Part shown: piece after piece, positions 39,901 through 52,237 of the stretch
How the letters are laid out: each line of letters begins with the position of its first letter
How positions within the stretch are numbered: the first letter of the stretch is position 1
Source: Holacanthus passer
Taxonomy: Eukaryota; Chordata; Actinopteri; Pomacanthidae
Reading direction: 5' to 3'
Length of the DNA: 64,000 nucleotides
NCBI GenBank assembly: GCA_025331565.1
Contig: JAFREQ010000063.1
Span: forward strand, 558,001-622,000
Notes under the pieces: generated by a model
The model's input: the letters and a program-made list of their open reading frames with translations, nothing else
What the model was told of the DNA's origin: nothing
Databases searched by the model: none
Made by a program: the position numbers and the translations under genes

Positions 39901-41119
39901 GGATTTAACATTTTTCCAATAGTCCAACAACCATATCTACAATCTTGCTATGGGGCAAAACAGTGCGAGCTCAGAAGAAAGTGATTGCCTCTTTTTGTCT
40001 CTGCCACCACTTACAGTAATGCCCTAGTGTTCATTGGCATCAAAATGTAAAACGAAAGCCTCTGTCCCTGCAAGCCCCGGCCAAGCGAAAGGCAGCACGG
40101 CCCGGTAACCCTTATTACACCGTGGGCGGCAGCCGTGTGGGACCATTCAATATGTCTGCCGCTGAGTGATTGCCTGTCCATTTTTGAGCAGCCTCCCCCT
40201 CGTCCACCATCTCCAGCCTCACAGGTCAACTGAGACATCGGCGGCATCCTCGCTGACATTTACAGACATGATGCGGACACATCAGCTCCATGACTGGTCG
40301 CCACGCTTCCCATGAGCCCTTTGGTGACTCGCCGTGACACGACATCCAGCTCAACATGCAGAGATAACTGCATGCCAATCATAATTATATTGGCAGAAAT
40401 GCATTAGGTGGAACCCCGTGGTAGAGAAAATGCCAACAGGCTGCTTGGTGTCCCCGCTGGCAGCTAGATTACTTTTTTGTTGGATCCACTTTCTCTGACC
40501 TGCCGTCTCTTGCCTCGGTTTTAGTTTGTGATTTCCTGCATTTTCCAGAATTTTGCCTCCCCCACAGAGCTGTGTTGATATAATCTGGTGTCTCTTTCTC
40601 TTCGACAATAGATTTCTGCCTGGAAGAGCTGTTGAATGTTGGTGGAAAAACAGTGAATCTAAGAAGAAACTATTTCTGAGGCCCGAGGAACAAACAGCAA
40701 ATACTGACTTCTCATTTATGTTGTAAGTTGTTGGTCACTTGTTTTTTGCAACTTCAACTGAGGCAAACGACAAAACAGGATCTTAAACGTAAGATATATG
40801 ACAGAACCTGCTGTGAACTATTTCTTAAGCTGACATGAAACCTTTGCATGACATAAACTTCATCATCAGAGGGTGTAAGTGTAGGATTTGTGTGGACAAT
40901 CACATATCACCAATTTGTTGTATAAACAATAATTAAAGCAGTATTTTTATATAATAAAAAATAGCATGAACAGAACTACAACACGTCTGTGGTGTTTGCA
41001 GCTGTTCGTGTGTTTGAGAGTATATTCAGGCCTTTAGGGACAGTGTCACCATGAGGCTCATATTTTTTGTTGGTTTTTGTCTACAAGGTCAAATTTAGTC
41101 AAAAAAAAAAAAGTTTAGT

Positions 41120-41440
41120 GCAGTTTTTCAGTAAATTTTGGTGCAGATATTCAGGCCCACCTCACAATGAATTGTGATAATTTGGGTAACTTTTCATGTA
41201 GCATCAAGTCATTTGTCTAACACGTTGTTTTTTGACCAAATACTTGCAAAAACTAATGACGTTCCCATCAGCCTTAGCTGCACATTGCTATTTAGCAAAC
41301 GTTAGCATGCAACACACTAAACTAAGATGGTGGACATGGTAAACGTCATACCATCAGCATGTTAGTATTGTTGCATGTTCGGATCCTGATCTTAGTGTTT
41401 AGCTCAAAACACAGCTGAGCTTCAGAAGGCCTCACAGAAC
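41120..41440 (-). repeat. Teleost interspersed repeat (same family, reverse)
   Basis: Reverse-oriented copy with ACAATGAATTGTGATAATTT, GACGTTCCCATCAGCCTTAG, GTTAGCATGCAACACACTA and ACCATCAGCATGTTAG. It lies inside the large cadm1 intron. Confidence 0.65.
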
Positions 41441-44339
41441 TACGAACTTTTCTTCAATATTAGTTTGTTTAATCCCCCTAAAATGCTGAAAACACATTTC
41501 CACACTGTACGACAATATCAAATATAGAGTGATTTGTATCTTCTTCTTTTTAAGATGTGACTACAAAGAGTTCTGCAATACTATAAATTCCGCAGTTATT
41601 TGAATACATTTAAAACACTATGCAGTCTAGGAGCTGTAATCTCGTCTAGATATGAGTATATGTGTAGATACTGAGTTGAACGGCTGCGTATCCGTCTTCA
41701 CTGGTGGTACTTTTCAGATATTATGTAGCCAGCTGATTACCTCCTGGCCCTTCTTTACGGCTTTCATCTCCTCTTGGTCATTGAGGGCCACAGTAATACC
41801 TCCAGAAGAAAATCTACGTCCACATTAACAAGATGTGTTGGGCTCCAGACCGCTGTTGTCCGTGATGTTCAGCGCTATAATATCATTGATGCTCTCTCCG
41901 GGCCGTACGTCACATGACGGCAGTTATTGTGCCGCTATCGACCTTAATCAAATTAGTTATAGCTGGCTGCTCCAATTTCAAAATGGACAAGGACTCAAAG
42001 GGAGCAAAGTGGGAACAATATCACACATTATCTGGCGCACGGTGTGAATGTGTTATTGGGGAGAATGTGAGGTGGAGGCACATCTAAATTAATAAAATTC
42101 TTAAGTCACTTCTCCAGATGGTGTTTATGTAATTTAAGACCTTGACAAATGTAATGGATATTTGTTTCTCTTCCCTTCCCTTCGCCTGTTTTGTTGTCCT
42201 GTCTGTAGTGTGGGTTAAATGAATTGGTTGTCAGCACCGTTTATGGTCTTTCATCAATTAAAAGTAATGCTAGCCTGCCGCCTGATTGTTTTATTTGCAC
42301 GAGGTGCGCATTTATTATCTATTTTCTTCACTCGGGGATTAAGTGGCATTGTTCACTCGATGGTGTGTTGAATTAGGGCATGATTAGTCATATCGCGTCG
42401 ATGGAGGAGGGAGAGGTGAGGCGATGAGAGAGACAGAGTTTGTGGGAGGATGAATGTCGAGTCCTCGCAAAAACAGCGGCGCATTTGCACTTTCGGGGTC
42501 GACTTGCGTTTCATAAAAGACTTCCTGTTGGCCCTGACTACCACTAAAAAGATAATAGACTGCTGCCCCTGAGGAGAGCACAAAATGTTGCTTTTCAAGG
42601 AAAATCTTTCTTCCTCGCTGGCACAGAAATGGCAGACAAAAAGAATATGGACAAGCCGAGCAACCCGGGGAAAGAAACGGGGGATGCTGAAGAAAACCCA
42701 GCTCCTGAAACATGTTTGCAGAAACATTAAAATGATAATAATAAGTCCTAATTGCAGGAGCAAGATATCGACATTTAGAAATTTATTTAGTCGTGGAAAT
42801 AGAAATGTAGTAATTTCTCCGTGTCACTTTCTGAACCCCACCAAGCACTTAAGAGGCATGTGTTGGGGCTCTAATAGATTTTTTAAAGTGCTCTATTCTG
42901 TCCTTCTAATGGGTAACCGATAAAAAAAAACCCTCAATCCCAGTCTGATAGATTCATTTGGCACTGGGTCTCTGATCTGTGCGGCACGCTGTGGGTAAAT
43001 GAAATCAACTGGCAGAGCGTATTATGGCCATATGAGTCTGCTGCCTTCAATCTATATACTCAGTAATAATGGAATGCCCATGACAGTTGAAAGCAAAGAG
43101 AGGACATCTGGCAGAAACTGTAAGTGGGTTGTTTTAACCTGAAAACATTGGCACGGCAGAAGCAGATGAGCACAACTTCACCAGGTGCATGGAGGAGGGA
43201 GAGAAACGAAGCCAAAACTCCAGCATCACTTAAATGGGACTGTATTGTTTGACTAATGGGAAGGTATGAAAAAAATATACAAGACAACCAATCACATACA
43301 TCCACGTATCAGGACACCTGCAAAGTTGAGTTGGAAATATGGTCATGTGATTTAAGAGCAATCATTGGCAGAGAGGCAGGTTTTGGTCCATAAAGTGGTG
43401 ACACTTAAATTTATATGATAGAGGCTTTAACCCAAAACTGTACCTATTTGATGGTACTTTAAAAAAAAAAAAACACTTTAAATTAAAAAGCTTTTTATAA
43501 AGTGCCGTATAAAGGAGGAAGAGCAACAAGATACTTCTTAAAAAATGCATCATAAAAACCACATAAATGAGAGATATTTAAGGACCACTCTAATCATTAA
43601 TTGTAAAGTCCTCATTCATGACTCCTGGAAATAAACATTTGGAAAAGAAAATCCAAAAATGTGTCTCTCTGATTCTTTACCACCTCTTTGGCTGATCACA
43701 TCTACGCCTAGGAAAAGAGATGAAATGCAACAGGACTGGTTCCATCATTGAGCTCCTACATATATATATATATGTTTTACAGGTAATAAAGTTCTTAATA
43801 TTTATGGTTTTTGCATTGGGAGGCAAGATTTAAGGTTTTTGGTTTGTTGGCAGTTTTTACAGGCTTCACACTTAAAGTTGCCTTGAAGAGGTTTAATGTT
43901 GAGTTTAATGTTGAGGACTTTGAAAGGCTGACATGTTTCTTCTTTTAAAAGTGAGTTACAATGTAGTTGAGTTGATGAAAAAGTAAAGTAAAAGTGCCTA
44001 AAATGTGTACTTTTGTACTAAGTCCAGGACTTGAATCTAATTTATCAGATGAGCTTCCATTAGATTACATTATAAGATACTGGCCATGGAGCCAGTAAGA
44101 CTGTAGCAGCAAAACCCATGATTGAGCTGAATTGAGCAAAAGTGCATTTCACAGCTTATGAATTAAACTTTTCTTCTGTAAGCTGTGTTATTTTTTCATT
44201 GAAGTTCCGAGTTACATGGTGCTTCTCTTTTATTCACTGTGTAATTCACCAATTTTGTGCAGGTCATTTTTTTTCAGAAAATAAACGTCTTAAGTATTAT
44301 TATTTACCTATAAAGTAACACTTATTCTCATCATGCACA

Positions 44340-45000
44340 TTAGAAATAATCAGCATCCGAGTGTGAGCCAGTCGGGATAGCTATAATCAGAATAGGCCCG
44401 TGCAGACTCCAGACTCGGAGGCAAAGGAGCTATCAATCAGCCTGCATAGATAGGTATTCTCTTTAATCCAATCAGATGGCATAATCAAGCACAATGCCTG
44501 TGATTTCTGCCAGCCTCGTGAGATTTGTTCCAATTGAGCGGTCTGTCAGAGAGGCTTTGATTGCATTTGGAGCTCGGGCTGATTCCTGAGTCGAAGCATA
44601 AAGTGATGTTTTCTATCTGCGCCCTTTGGAGATTTATACTCACAATAGCCCCCAGTTCTGTTTCTGAAAGAGCGAGATAAAATTTGCTTATTTCAAAAGG
44701 GCCTAATTTTCAAGTGCTCATGTTCAGTTATTGTTCCTCCCCGTCGCTACCCTCTTCCCACAGCCCACCTCGAGTATGATCTTTAATTGACTTTATGAAT
44801 GAGAGATGTGTTTCATATCAAAGGCATTTCTTGAGTCTGCAGCCAGAGAATGTTATAGGACAATTATCGAACTAATAGAATTATCACAGTGGATCCAGTA
44901 TCCATACTTCATGATTTATGGCCTCCTTGGCAATTTGTTTGCTTTAGCCTTTTCCCATCATGCCACTCGAGGTGATATCACACCGCATTGCTGTTTCTAA
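44340..45000. promoter_or_regulatory. Candidate conserved non-coding element upstream-proximal to the transmembrane intron
   Basis: A repeat-free stretch within the large intron with many octamer-, TAAT- and ATCA-type motifs (TAATCCAATCAGATGG, TTGATTGCATTTGG). It ends 1.3 kb from the stalk exon. The call rests on appearance alone. Confidence 0.18.
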
Positions 45001-45576
45001 TGAATGTATTTCCTGTGTGATGGAGCAGCAGTTTGTTGGGGAATGTGTTTTTGTGCACCAGGCCTGTTGTGAATCCCTGCTGTGAAAGGATTTGGGGAAC
45101 AGTCCTGACAGCCACCCAGCTGCCCTGAGAGCTCGCACTGACAACCAAGCAACACGAGTAAGGCCGCGGCCCGCTGTTTGTCCGCTCAATCCCAACCCAA
45201 CACACCCACACATCTGAAAAGGAGAAAAACTCATGGGGGACACATCACTTTGTGCTGGTGAGTGCTGTAATTACTCACAAAGTCCATTTTCATCTGTCAT
45301 CTTTCCACGTTAAACACCGTTTTATAGGAGTCGGGCCATGACATGACGCATAGAGACACATCGTGTTCAATGTTTAAACAGAGTGAAAAACCCGACCTCG
45401 CTGACTAACAGCAGGGGGCGTCACAGTGATTCATAATGTGCTATGTTAATGTAAAAGTTTACAACCTTACTCAAAGTTGTTCATGGCGGAAACTAAAATG
45501 CACACATCCACATTATTAGACACAATTTTTAAAGGACAGCAGAAGATTTATATAGCAGAGAGGCCATGTTTTATAG

Positions 45577-45760
45577 TTAAAGGAACAGTTCAAAATTTTG
45601 AGAAACATGTTCATGCACTTTTTTTCCCAGAATGAGATGAGAACATCGATGTCGGTGGATTAAGAGTGACACTGCAGTCAGGATGTGGTTACCTTAACTT
45701 TGCATAAAGATTAAAAACAGGTGGAAATATCTCGTCAAGTTGAAACATGTAGTGCAAACA
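45577..45760 (+). repeat. Teleost repeat starting AAAGGAACAGTTCAA, copy 2
   Basis: Begins GTTAAAGGAACAGTTCAAAA, with GAATGAGATGAGAACATCGA and TTTGCATAAAGATTAAAAAC further on. It is the same family as 3381-3560 and lies in the large cadm1 intron near the stalk exon. Confidence 0.6.
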
Positions 45761-46237
45761 TGAGAATTATTTTGATCTTCTCATCTCACTTATGTGAAAA
45801 AAAAAACACACTTCCTAAAATGTTGATCTTATCTTGAGCTTCAACTGGTTCAGTGAGTTCATTCTTGACCTTGGGACCAAATAATTTCTACAATAGATCC
45901 ATTTACTGCCTTTCTTCATGTGTGAATGGAAGCAGGAGGTGATCAAGCTTCCCCTCAGTTCAGGTTTGATGTGAAACTCAGCCTGTCCTATTCTTCCACT
46001 GGCTTTTACTGTATTTGAGAATTTACAGCACGTGAATACATGTTGCAGCCTCAGACATTAATTTTGACCTGTTAAATGATGAAAAGCGTTTGGAATGAAC
46101 TGAAGCTTTTAAAAACAAATTGGTAGGTGATGACAGGAACTGAACTGAACTTATTTGTCAATGAACATGCATAGGAATATGATTGATTCTGTGGCATGAT
46201 GATGGAGATACATGGAGTGATTCAAGGTGGTGCAAAA

Positions 46238-46258
46238 ACACACACACACACACACACA
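46238..46258 (+). repeat. (CA)n microsatellite downstream of the stalk exon donor
   Basis: About ten CA units on the plus strand, hence (UG)n in the transcript. It begins about 44 nt after the 5' splice site of the stalk exon. Confidence 0.9.
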
Positions 46259-46301
46259 TATACACACTCGGGTAACAGGTCGTGTGAGGGTGATACTGTA
46301 C

Positions 46302-46391
46302 CTTGATTGGCTTCGGGGTAGGAGATGGTGGTGGTGATGGTGGTGGTGGTGGTGGTGGCTGTGGTGGGTATAGGGGTAGTGGTGGGAGCAT
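46302..46391 (-). CDS. cadm1: cadm1 Thr-rich stalk exon (probable in-frame cassette)
   Basis: This 90-nt exon encodes a mucin-like stalk of 29 full codons, 14 of them Thr, beginning APTTTPIPTTA and ending ISYPEANQ. It corresponds to the Thr-rich juxtamembrane segment of mammalian CADM1 (PPTTIPPPTTTT...), a region known to be alternatively spliced and O-glycosylated. The acceptor is CATCCAG before 46391 and the donor is GTACAG after 46302. Both boundaries are phase 1 and the length is divisible by three, so skipping keeps the frame. The exon starts with AT, as the transmembrane exon does, so the junction codon is GAT (Asp) with or without it. The coding strand contains an ACC-type trinucleotide repeat. 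Cassette behaviour is inferred from phase, length and family knowledge, not observed. Confidence 0.88.
46326..46368 (+). repeat. GGT/ACC trinucleotide repeat inside the stalk exon
   Basis: A GGT repeat with a few interruptions (GAT, GCT, TGT) on the plus strand. It reads ACC on the coding strand, where it encodes the Thr run of the stalk. Confidence 0.9.
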
Positions 46392-48167
46392 CTGGATGAG
46401 AGGACAAATACATGACAAACACAGGGGGGGAAACAAATGAGTATAAAAGCCATGAGGATAAAGTAAAGTCACAGTGAAACGATGGTATCGCCGTTTGATA
46501 TACGACCAACGGCTCATTGTGTGTAACCACGCGTGTGTGAGTTAAAGGTCTGCCGCAGACTTTTTGATGAATTGGCGACGGCAATGCATTAAATACTGTA
46601 CGCGCCACGATGACAGTGCAACACATTCGCTCATCTGAGCTTGATCAAAGATCTTGTTGGGAACTCTTCTCTTTTATGTCTACTCACGGGCTACACACCA
46701 TGACATGATATACTGACAATGCTAGCGAGCGCACGGTTGTTAGAAGTGATTAAATGTCTAATGAGTAACACATGCTGGCGTTGTACTTATGCTGTCATTG
46801 TTATGCGGCGAGCTATCTTGACAAACAAACGTGCCCGTGCATTCTTAATATCTCCGAGGAAAAGGGTGCAAAGTTGATGAGGACGCTGGCAAAGAAAAAA
46901 GCAAAGATTGATGTGTGAACTCAAACACAATGACAAAACATAAAAACAGAAGAAGGGACACAATATAAGAAAGAAATAAAAACAGCATGAAGCAGGGTTG
47001 TTGAGTACACAAGACTCTGACCGGAGAACATTTTTCCTCCCACAGCTTTTCCCTTTTTACTTCATTAGCTGGGTTCGACTCCCCACACTGACAATGACCA
47101 GGGGGAGATATCAAAAGTGACATTTTCCTTGTTGAAGTGGCAGAGCTGCACTGATATGAAGCCGCTGACAGCGCCGCTTGGTTAGAGACCTCCCATGTCG
47201 CTCTGATTGCCTGGGAATGGACCGAAAACCTGTTGTGGTTATTAAAAGGTTATTAAAAGGCTGGAGAAAAAAAAAAAGGTAATCTGCGGCCACTGATAAG
47301 GAGGAAGGCTCGTCCACGCTAAATGAAATGAGGTGTTATAGGAAGGCGGGGAAAGGAAATGTGTACGGATGGAGACGGGGGAGGAGACGGGAGTCAAGGA
47401 GACGGAAGAGGCTTTTTTAGTGGTTACAAGGACCGTGTCATTAATGTCATTGGCTTTTATGCGATGGTGCATGGTTGGACTTTGTATCAGCTATGTTGCA
47501 GTTTTACTGGACGCACACAACAGCTATAAAACGGCACAAGCTGCAGCCGCAGCGTTTATTTCTTGCTGGTGGCACAAGTGACAAAATGGTAACCGTTATT
47601 ATTTCTCTTCCCCGTAGACAACGTGCATCGTCATGTCAGGATGTGCAGCTCTAAACTGCTGCTGCTGATACTTTTCTTGCTTCAGTTTTGTTTCACTACA
47701 TAAAGACGAGTTGGAAAATGTAACTAATGTATAAAAAGAAATAAAGTATGTGACAGTGCATATGAAATTAAATGCATTTGTTTGCATGGTGAATTTCTAA
47801 CTAATTCTAAATTACTACAAGATTATAACAACTATCAAGTGTTGGCAATTGTTCGTGTCTTTGTAATTGTGAACAGACCAAAACCAACAATGACTTAAAC
47901 CTACTAACGTATAATTGTAGTATTGTCTGTATAGCTTATTCTTACTTATTGAAAAAGTTTCAATTATACTTTACTTCTGTCTGCGGTGACCAAGTACTTT
48001 AGGAAATTACTCAACCTTTATTAAGAGTAAACTATATATTTGTATCCTGGTTTCAAAGAAAGATGAACGAATGGCATTGAAAGTTATCATCATCACCATG
48101 ATTGATTGCCAGAAGAGACAAACTGTAGATAACATGTTCAAGGAAAGAAGGAAAAATGGAGCAATTA

Positions 48168-48213
48168 TTTTTGATTGCAAGTGTCATTTATGGATTTTTG
48201 ATTGCAAGTGTCA
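48168..48213 (+). repeat. Two-unit tandem repeat, 27-bp period
   Basis: TTTTTGATTGCAAGTGTCA occurs at 48168 and again, identically, at 48195. Confidence 0.85.
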
Positions 48214-48450
48214 CTGGTTTCAATGACAGTAATTGAACCAGCAGTGCAACGTGGGAACTCTGGACTGTTCTCTAACTTTCTTACTTTTCTACGTCACATT
48301 TTTTTTTTTTTTGACATTGTCTTACTAAATGTACAACAGCAATTCCTGTTTCAAGCGAAGGTGTTTTCACTATGAGATCGTGTCAAATTGAAAATGCGCA
48401 CATCCCAAAGTTCTATTATAGATAATAAAAGTTATCCCATCGTCTGTAAT

Positions 48451-48520
48451 GTCTTCCCTAAGGGTGCAGAGGTTGTTTATCATATAAAAGTAGTCTTCCC
48501 TGAGGGCACACGTTGTTCAT
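48451..48520 (+). repeat. Two-unit imperfect tandem repeat, 42-bp period
   Basis: GTCTTCCCTAAGGGTGCAGA at 48451 and GTCTTCCCTGAGGGCACACG at 48493, each followed by a GTTGTT(T/C)AT block. Confidence 0.75.
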
Positions 48521-49542
48521 AGTTACTGCACAAATGTGTTCAGGGTTGTTAGTTTAGAAAATCATCTATTTTTTGCACTTGAAGAAAAAGTGATTCAAGT
48601 ACAAGGCAGAGAGGACCGTGTAGCCCCACAGAACTCCGCCTGAGGCAATTTTAAAAATGCAAATTAAGGCCTTAAGGTGATCTGGATCAGTATTCAAACT
48701 CCGCTGATGTACGATATGTTTTTAATCTATCGACAATTCGCTTCTTTTAAAGACAACCTTGACAACACAAAAGCCTGCGCGGACCGACGTGCAGACAAAG
48801 GCGGCGAGCAGCGATCTGTTGGGAAGTCGGCCGGCGGACGAAGCTCGAGCTGATGAGTCTCACAAATGCCTGAGAGCTCGGGGGTGGTGCTGTCTAATTG
48901 GTTTCATCCTATGATGAACTGCGAGGGTCCAGCAGATGTTTGGGATCATCAGTGTCAATAACTCATTAAAAACTTAGCAGTAAAAAAAAAGTGAAAAAAC
49001 AAGCAAATAAAGATTAAAAGCAAGACTGGTGAGATTGACTGGATGTACATTACATTTCCCTTTTTTGCGGCGAGCTGGTGCAATGTATCAAAGAAACACC
49101 GGAGCTCATTGACTTTCAAATGTGACAGGCAGAATGTGTTTTTCCTCCCGCTGAGTCACCGGGCCTTGTTTACTGATGAGGCTTATGAATCAGTGTTTCT
49201 GGTCTGAACGAATGGAGCAGGACCGCGGGAAGCTGCGAGACACAGCCTGACAGGAATCATTCCCGCTGAAGCCGGCGCACGTGAGCGCACGTATGAGAGA
49301 CACAGGCTACATTTGCACGGAGGCGGTAATCACAGCAAACAATATGAAGCCTGAAGAAAAATGAGCTCCAGAGGAATTGATGCTACATGAAGAAAACGTA
49401 TATCTTATAATAAATAAAAACTTTAAACCCATAAACCAACGATACTTTATGCTAAGACGTGCCACATAATGACAATGACTTAATTTTCATTAAGTAGAAG
49501 TAATGGTTCAATTTTGGACAAACATTATAGTAAATGAGTGTA

Positions 49543-49600
49543 ATATAGTAAAGCATAGTGTAGTACAGTATAGTATAGTATAGTGTAGTGTATAGTATAA
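49543..49600 (+). repeat. Degenerate (ATAGT)n pentanucleotide array
   Basis: Repeated ATAGT and GTAGT units with substitutions. A second pentanucleotide array lies about 200 bp away. Confidence 0.8.
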
Positions 49601-49796
49601 TTCAAAGACGGGCGAGCTAACAATGACTGGTATTGTGGACCGATGGGGTGGATGAGCTTCAGACCAGACTGAGTCGACTTTAAAAGATCTTTTCCTTTCA
49701 GAATATAATTCCAGAATCTATGAATATGGAAAATATATGACACAATATGTCTCACTGCAAAGTTCATTTACATTGTATGTGAACTGCAGGCTGCCT

Positions 49797-49838
49797 TATT
49801 ATATTATATTATATTATATTATATTATATTATATTATA
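49797..49838 (+). repeat. (ATATT)n pentanucleotide array
   Basis: About eight perfect ATATT units. It could be a one-base variant expansion related to the nearby ATAGT array. Confidence 0.9.
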
Positions 49839-50469
49839 GCAAAGTGCTGTGTAATATAGCTAATAGAGTAAGGCATGCTATAGTCTAATCTACTCGAGCT
49901 TTAGCCAGTCCTTTAAAATCTGTTAAATCAAAGGGTGTGTTTAATCTGTGGGAGGAACTTTGGAAGTACCTTTCATCTCTGGAAACTTTAAAAAGTAATG
50001 TGGCATCAGGAAAATGTGGGAAAAGCAACAAATTTTGACCATGCAGTAATGAGAGAGGTCTGCTTTTATTTTGAAGGGGAGAAGCTATTCGAGACATTGT
50101 GAAAAGTAAAATAGGCATTTGAGTGTTTTCTGATTCGACACATCTGTAGTAGTCTGTGTATTTCCAAAACTATTACAGTATATTAGAAAAAATGCTGCCG
50201 AGTTTCAGGCACAAATACGACTTAACCTTGCCAATGAAATATTTATTGGGATATGTGAGGAGGAATAACAAGCCATGTCTGAGCTGCATTTTCCCTTTGC
50301 TTCTAACATTTTGCACATTTGACAGGTGACAGGTGTCAGAATTCGGATTGAGGTCTTGCTTGACGCTCGGGAGGCGGAGCTGCTCTGCACTTTAAAGAGT
50401 CTTTTTGCCGTTCGACCACTGGGCGGCACAAACGTTAGAGATTTTTACAGACTGGCTCTTTCCCTCTGT

Positions 50470-50735
50470 TCTGTTTCCTGCTTCACGCTGCCTTTCTAAC
50501 CTACCTGTCTAACTGTATTATTGATGTGCTGTTTTATCATGCTTCCTATTTAGGGCCTCTTAGCTCAGCAAGAGTTACCGATATTTTATCCATCCCAAGG
50601 TTCCTCCCATTTTCCCTGTATTGACTTTTTCCTTGGCCTCTTCCGGAGGCGTCCTTGTTCCCTGTATAAACCTGACACTCTCGCTGTGATTCAGGGCTTT
50701 ACATATAAACTTGACATTGACTCAAAGTGACATTT
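50470..50735 (+). repeat. Degraded retroelement 3' tail
   Basis: Contains AAGGTTCCTCCCATTTTCCC, GACTTTTTCCTTGGCCTCTT, CTTGTTCCCTGTATAAACCT and GATTCAGGGCTTTACATATA. I recognise this sequence order from a common fish retroelement tail that ends in GGGCTTTACAAATAAA. The element body is not recognised upstream. Confidence 0.55.
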
Positions 50736-52218
50736 GTGGATGCTGATGCTGTGAAAGAGCAGAAGATATTGGCCTATTCTGTGTCTCTGAACTCTTGCTT
50801 TGACTTTATCTTTCAAGACTGAAGACCCAAAAAAGTAAAAAATATAATGCAATATACTTTAGTTCTGATCTCAGATTTTGAACAATTGGTTTCTTTCAGA
50901 GTAAGTCAAGGTTGGGCCTCATGTATGTCTCAGAAATTTTTATGTTCTATGAGGATGAGGATGTTAAAAGTGACCAAACTTTTATCAATGGTGATCTGTC
51001 AGACAAAAAAACTGAAGGCTAGTTTCCTCCAAGCTTGGCAATTTTGGAATCTCATGGCGGAAACAGACATTTCGTATAGAAAAAGACGGTCAATGTATTT
51101 TGGTATTGATTTTTCTGACATTATATTGGGGTGTTGTCCATGTATAAATTTGAAATTGGGACGGCTGTAAAATCATAAATAACACATGGCTGAGAAATAT
51201 GTAAAATATCAGCCGAATAATCCCAGAGTTTAAAATTTCTTCATAAGAGCCAGACAGGATTCAAAACACAACCTCCTTCTAAATTTGTTTTGGAAGTGAT
51301 GGAATTACGCTTCCTCCTCATAACATTTTACACCAGCAATTTCACTTCCACTCAAGTGCAATTTCAGCAAACTAAGAGCGCTCGCGGCGAGAATGGGATG
51401 TTTTGGTACACTTTGCACCTCTGGAAGACACGTCGGATGCCACTCGAAGAGCTACCGGCGACTTGGAGAGAAACTCCCGTGCGCTTTAATGGAGAAGAAG
51501 TGTAAAGTAAGTAGGAGGACGAGCGAGAGCAGCAGGGTCACTAAACGTGCTGCTCGTGTGCAATAAAGGCCGGAGCTGGTAAAGGAGCAGGGAAGAAGAT
51601 TGGGGAAGCGGCAGCCTGTAAACAACATAAAACCCCTCGGCGCCGGGTCTCTCGCTCGGCTGCGAGAGGAAAACCACGCTGCCTGTGTTTTCTTACCCTG
51701 TGAAGTAAGAGCGGCAGCGAGAGTTAGAGCGGTACAGACTGCATTCTGTTCGCTGTTAACATTGTTAGTGTCAGCCGGTCTCACAGTGCTCTCCATCACT
51801 TAGGGTCACAATACTCGGGAATCAGATGTATTAGAGGAGATGTTGGCCGTGGCTGCATTTGTTCTGGCTGTCAAGCAGGCCGAGTGTTGGGGGCGGAGGC
51901 GCGAGGTGGACTTTATCATTCTGTTATAAAGCTCTCGTGTACAGTTTGGGATCTTGCGTTGATGCCGTGGCTGCTTTTCAACTTTTAATTAAAACAATTA
52001 AATGTTAACATGAGAGGTGTGGAAAACATTTGTGTTTATTTCATGACAGCTTTTGAGGTACTGTCGCGCCCTGAATCTAAAACATGGCACATTCCCTCAA
52101 ACTGTTTATCATGATTAGAGTCGGCCTCTTTTTACTTGCTGCATTTCAACTAGATGCATCTTTAATAAATAGTCTGCAAGTGTGGTGTGTTTTTTTTGAG
52201 AACAAAAATTAGCATGTT

Positions 52219-52237
52219 TTTTTTTTTTTTTTTTTTT
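52219..52237 (+). repeat. Poly-T run (about 19)
   Basis: A homopolymer T tract, possibly the A-tail of an old minus-strand retroposition. No flanking element is recognised. Confidence 0.85.

Larger units (their letters stand above)
15482..46301 (-). other. Large cadm1 intron (30.8 kb) before the transmembrane exon
   Basis: The intron between the stalk cassette and the transmembrane exon. It contains GA, GT and CA microsatellites, a G-rich tract at 18590-18632, one MITE copy at 30953-31388 and several recognisable fish repeat remnants. Some stretches look like conserved non-coding DNA. In mammals further small alternative stalk exons (the TTATTEPAVH and LTQLPNSAEELDSEDLS type) lie in this position. 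I looked for their reverse complements and found none, but short diverged exons could be missed. Confidence 0.75.

Noticed and set aside
46151..46626. Three overlapping minus-strand ORFs rich in His, Pro or Thr
   Set aside because: They are three frames through the same GGT and CA repeats. Only the Thr frame between the AG at 46392-46393 and the GT at 46300-46301 fits cadm1.
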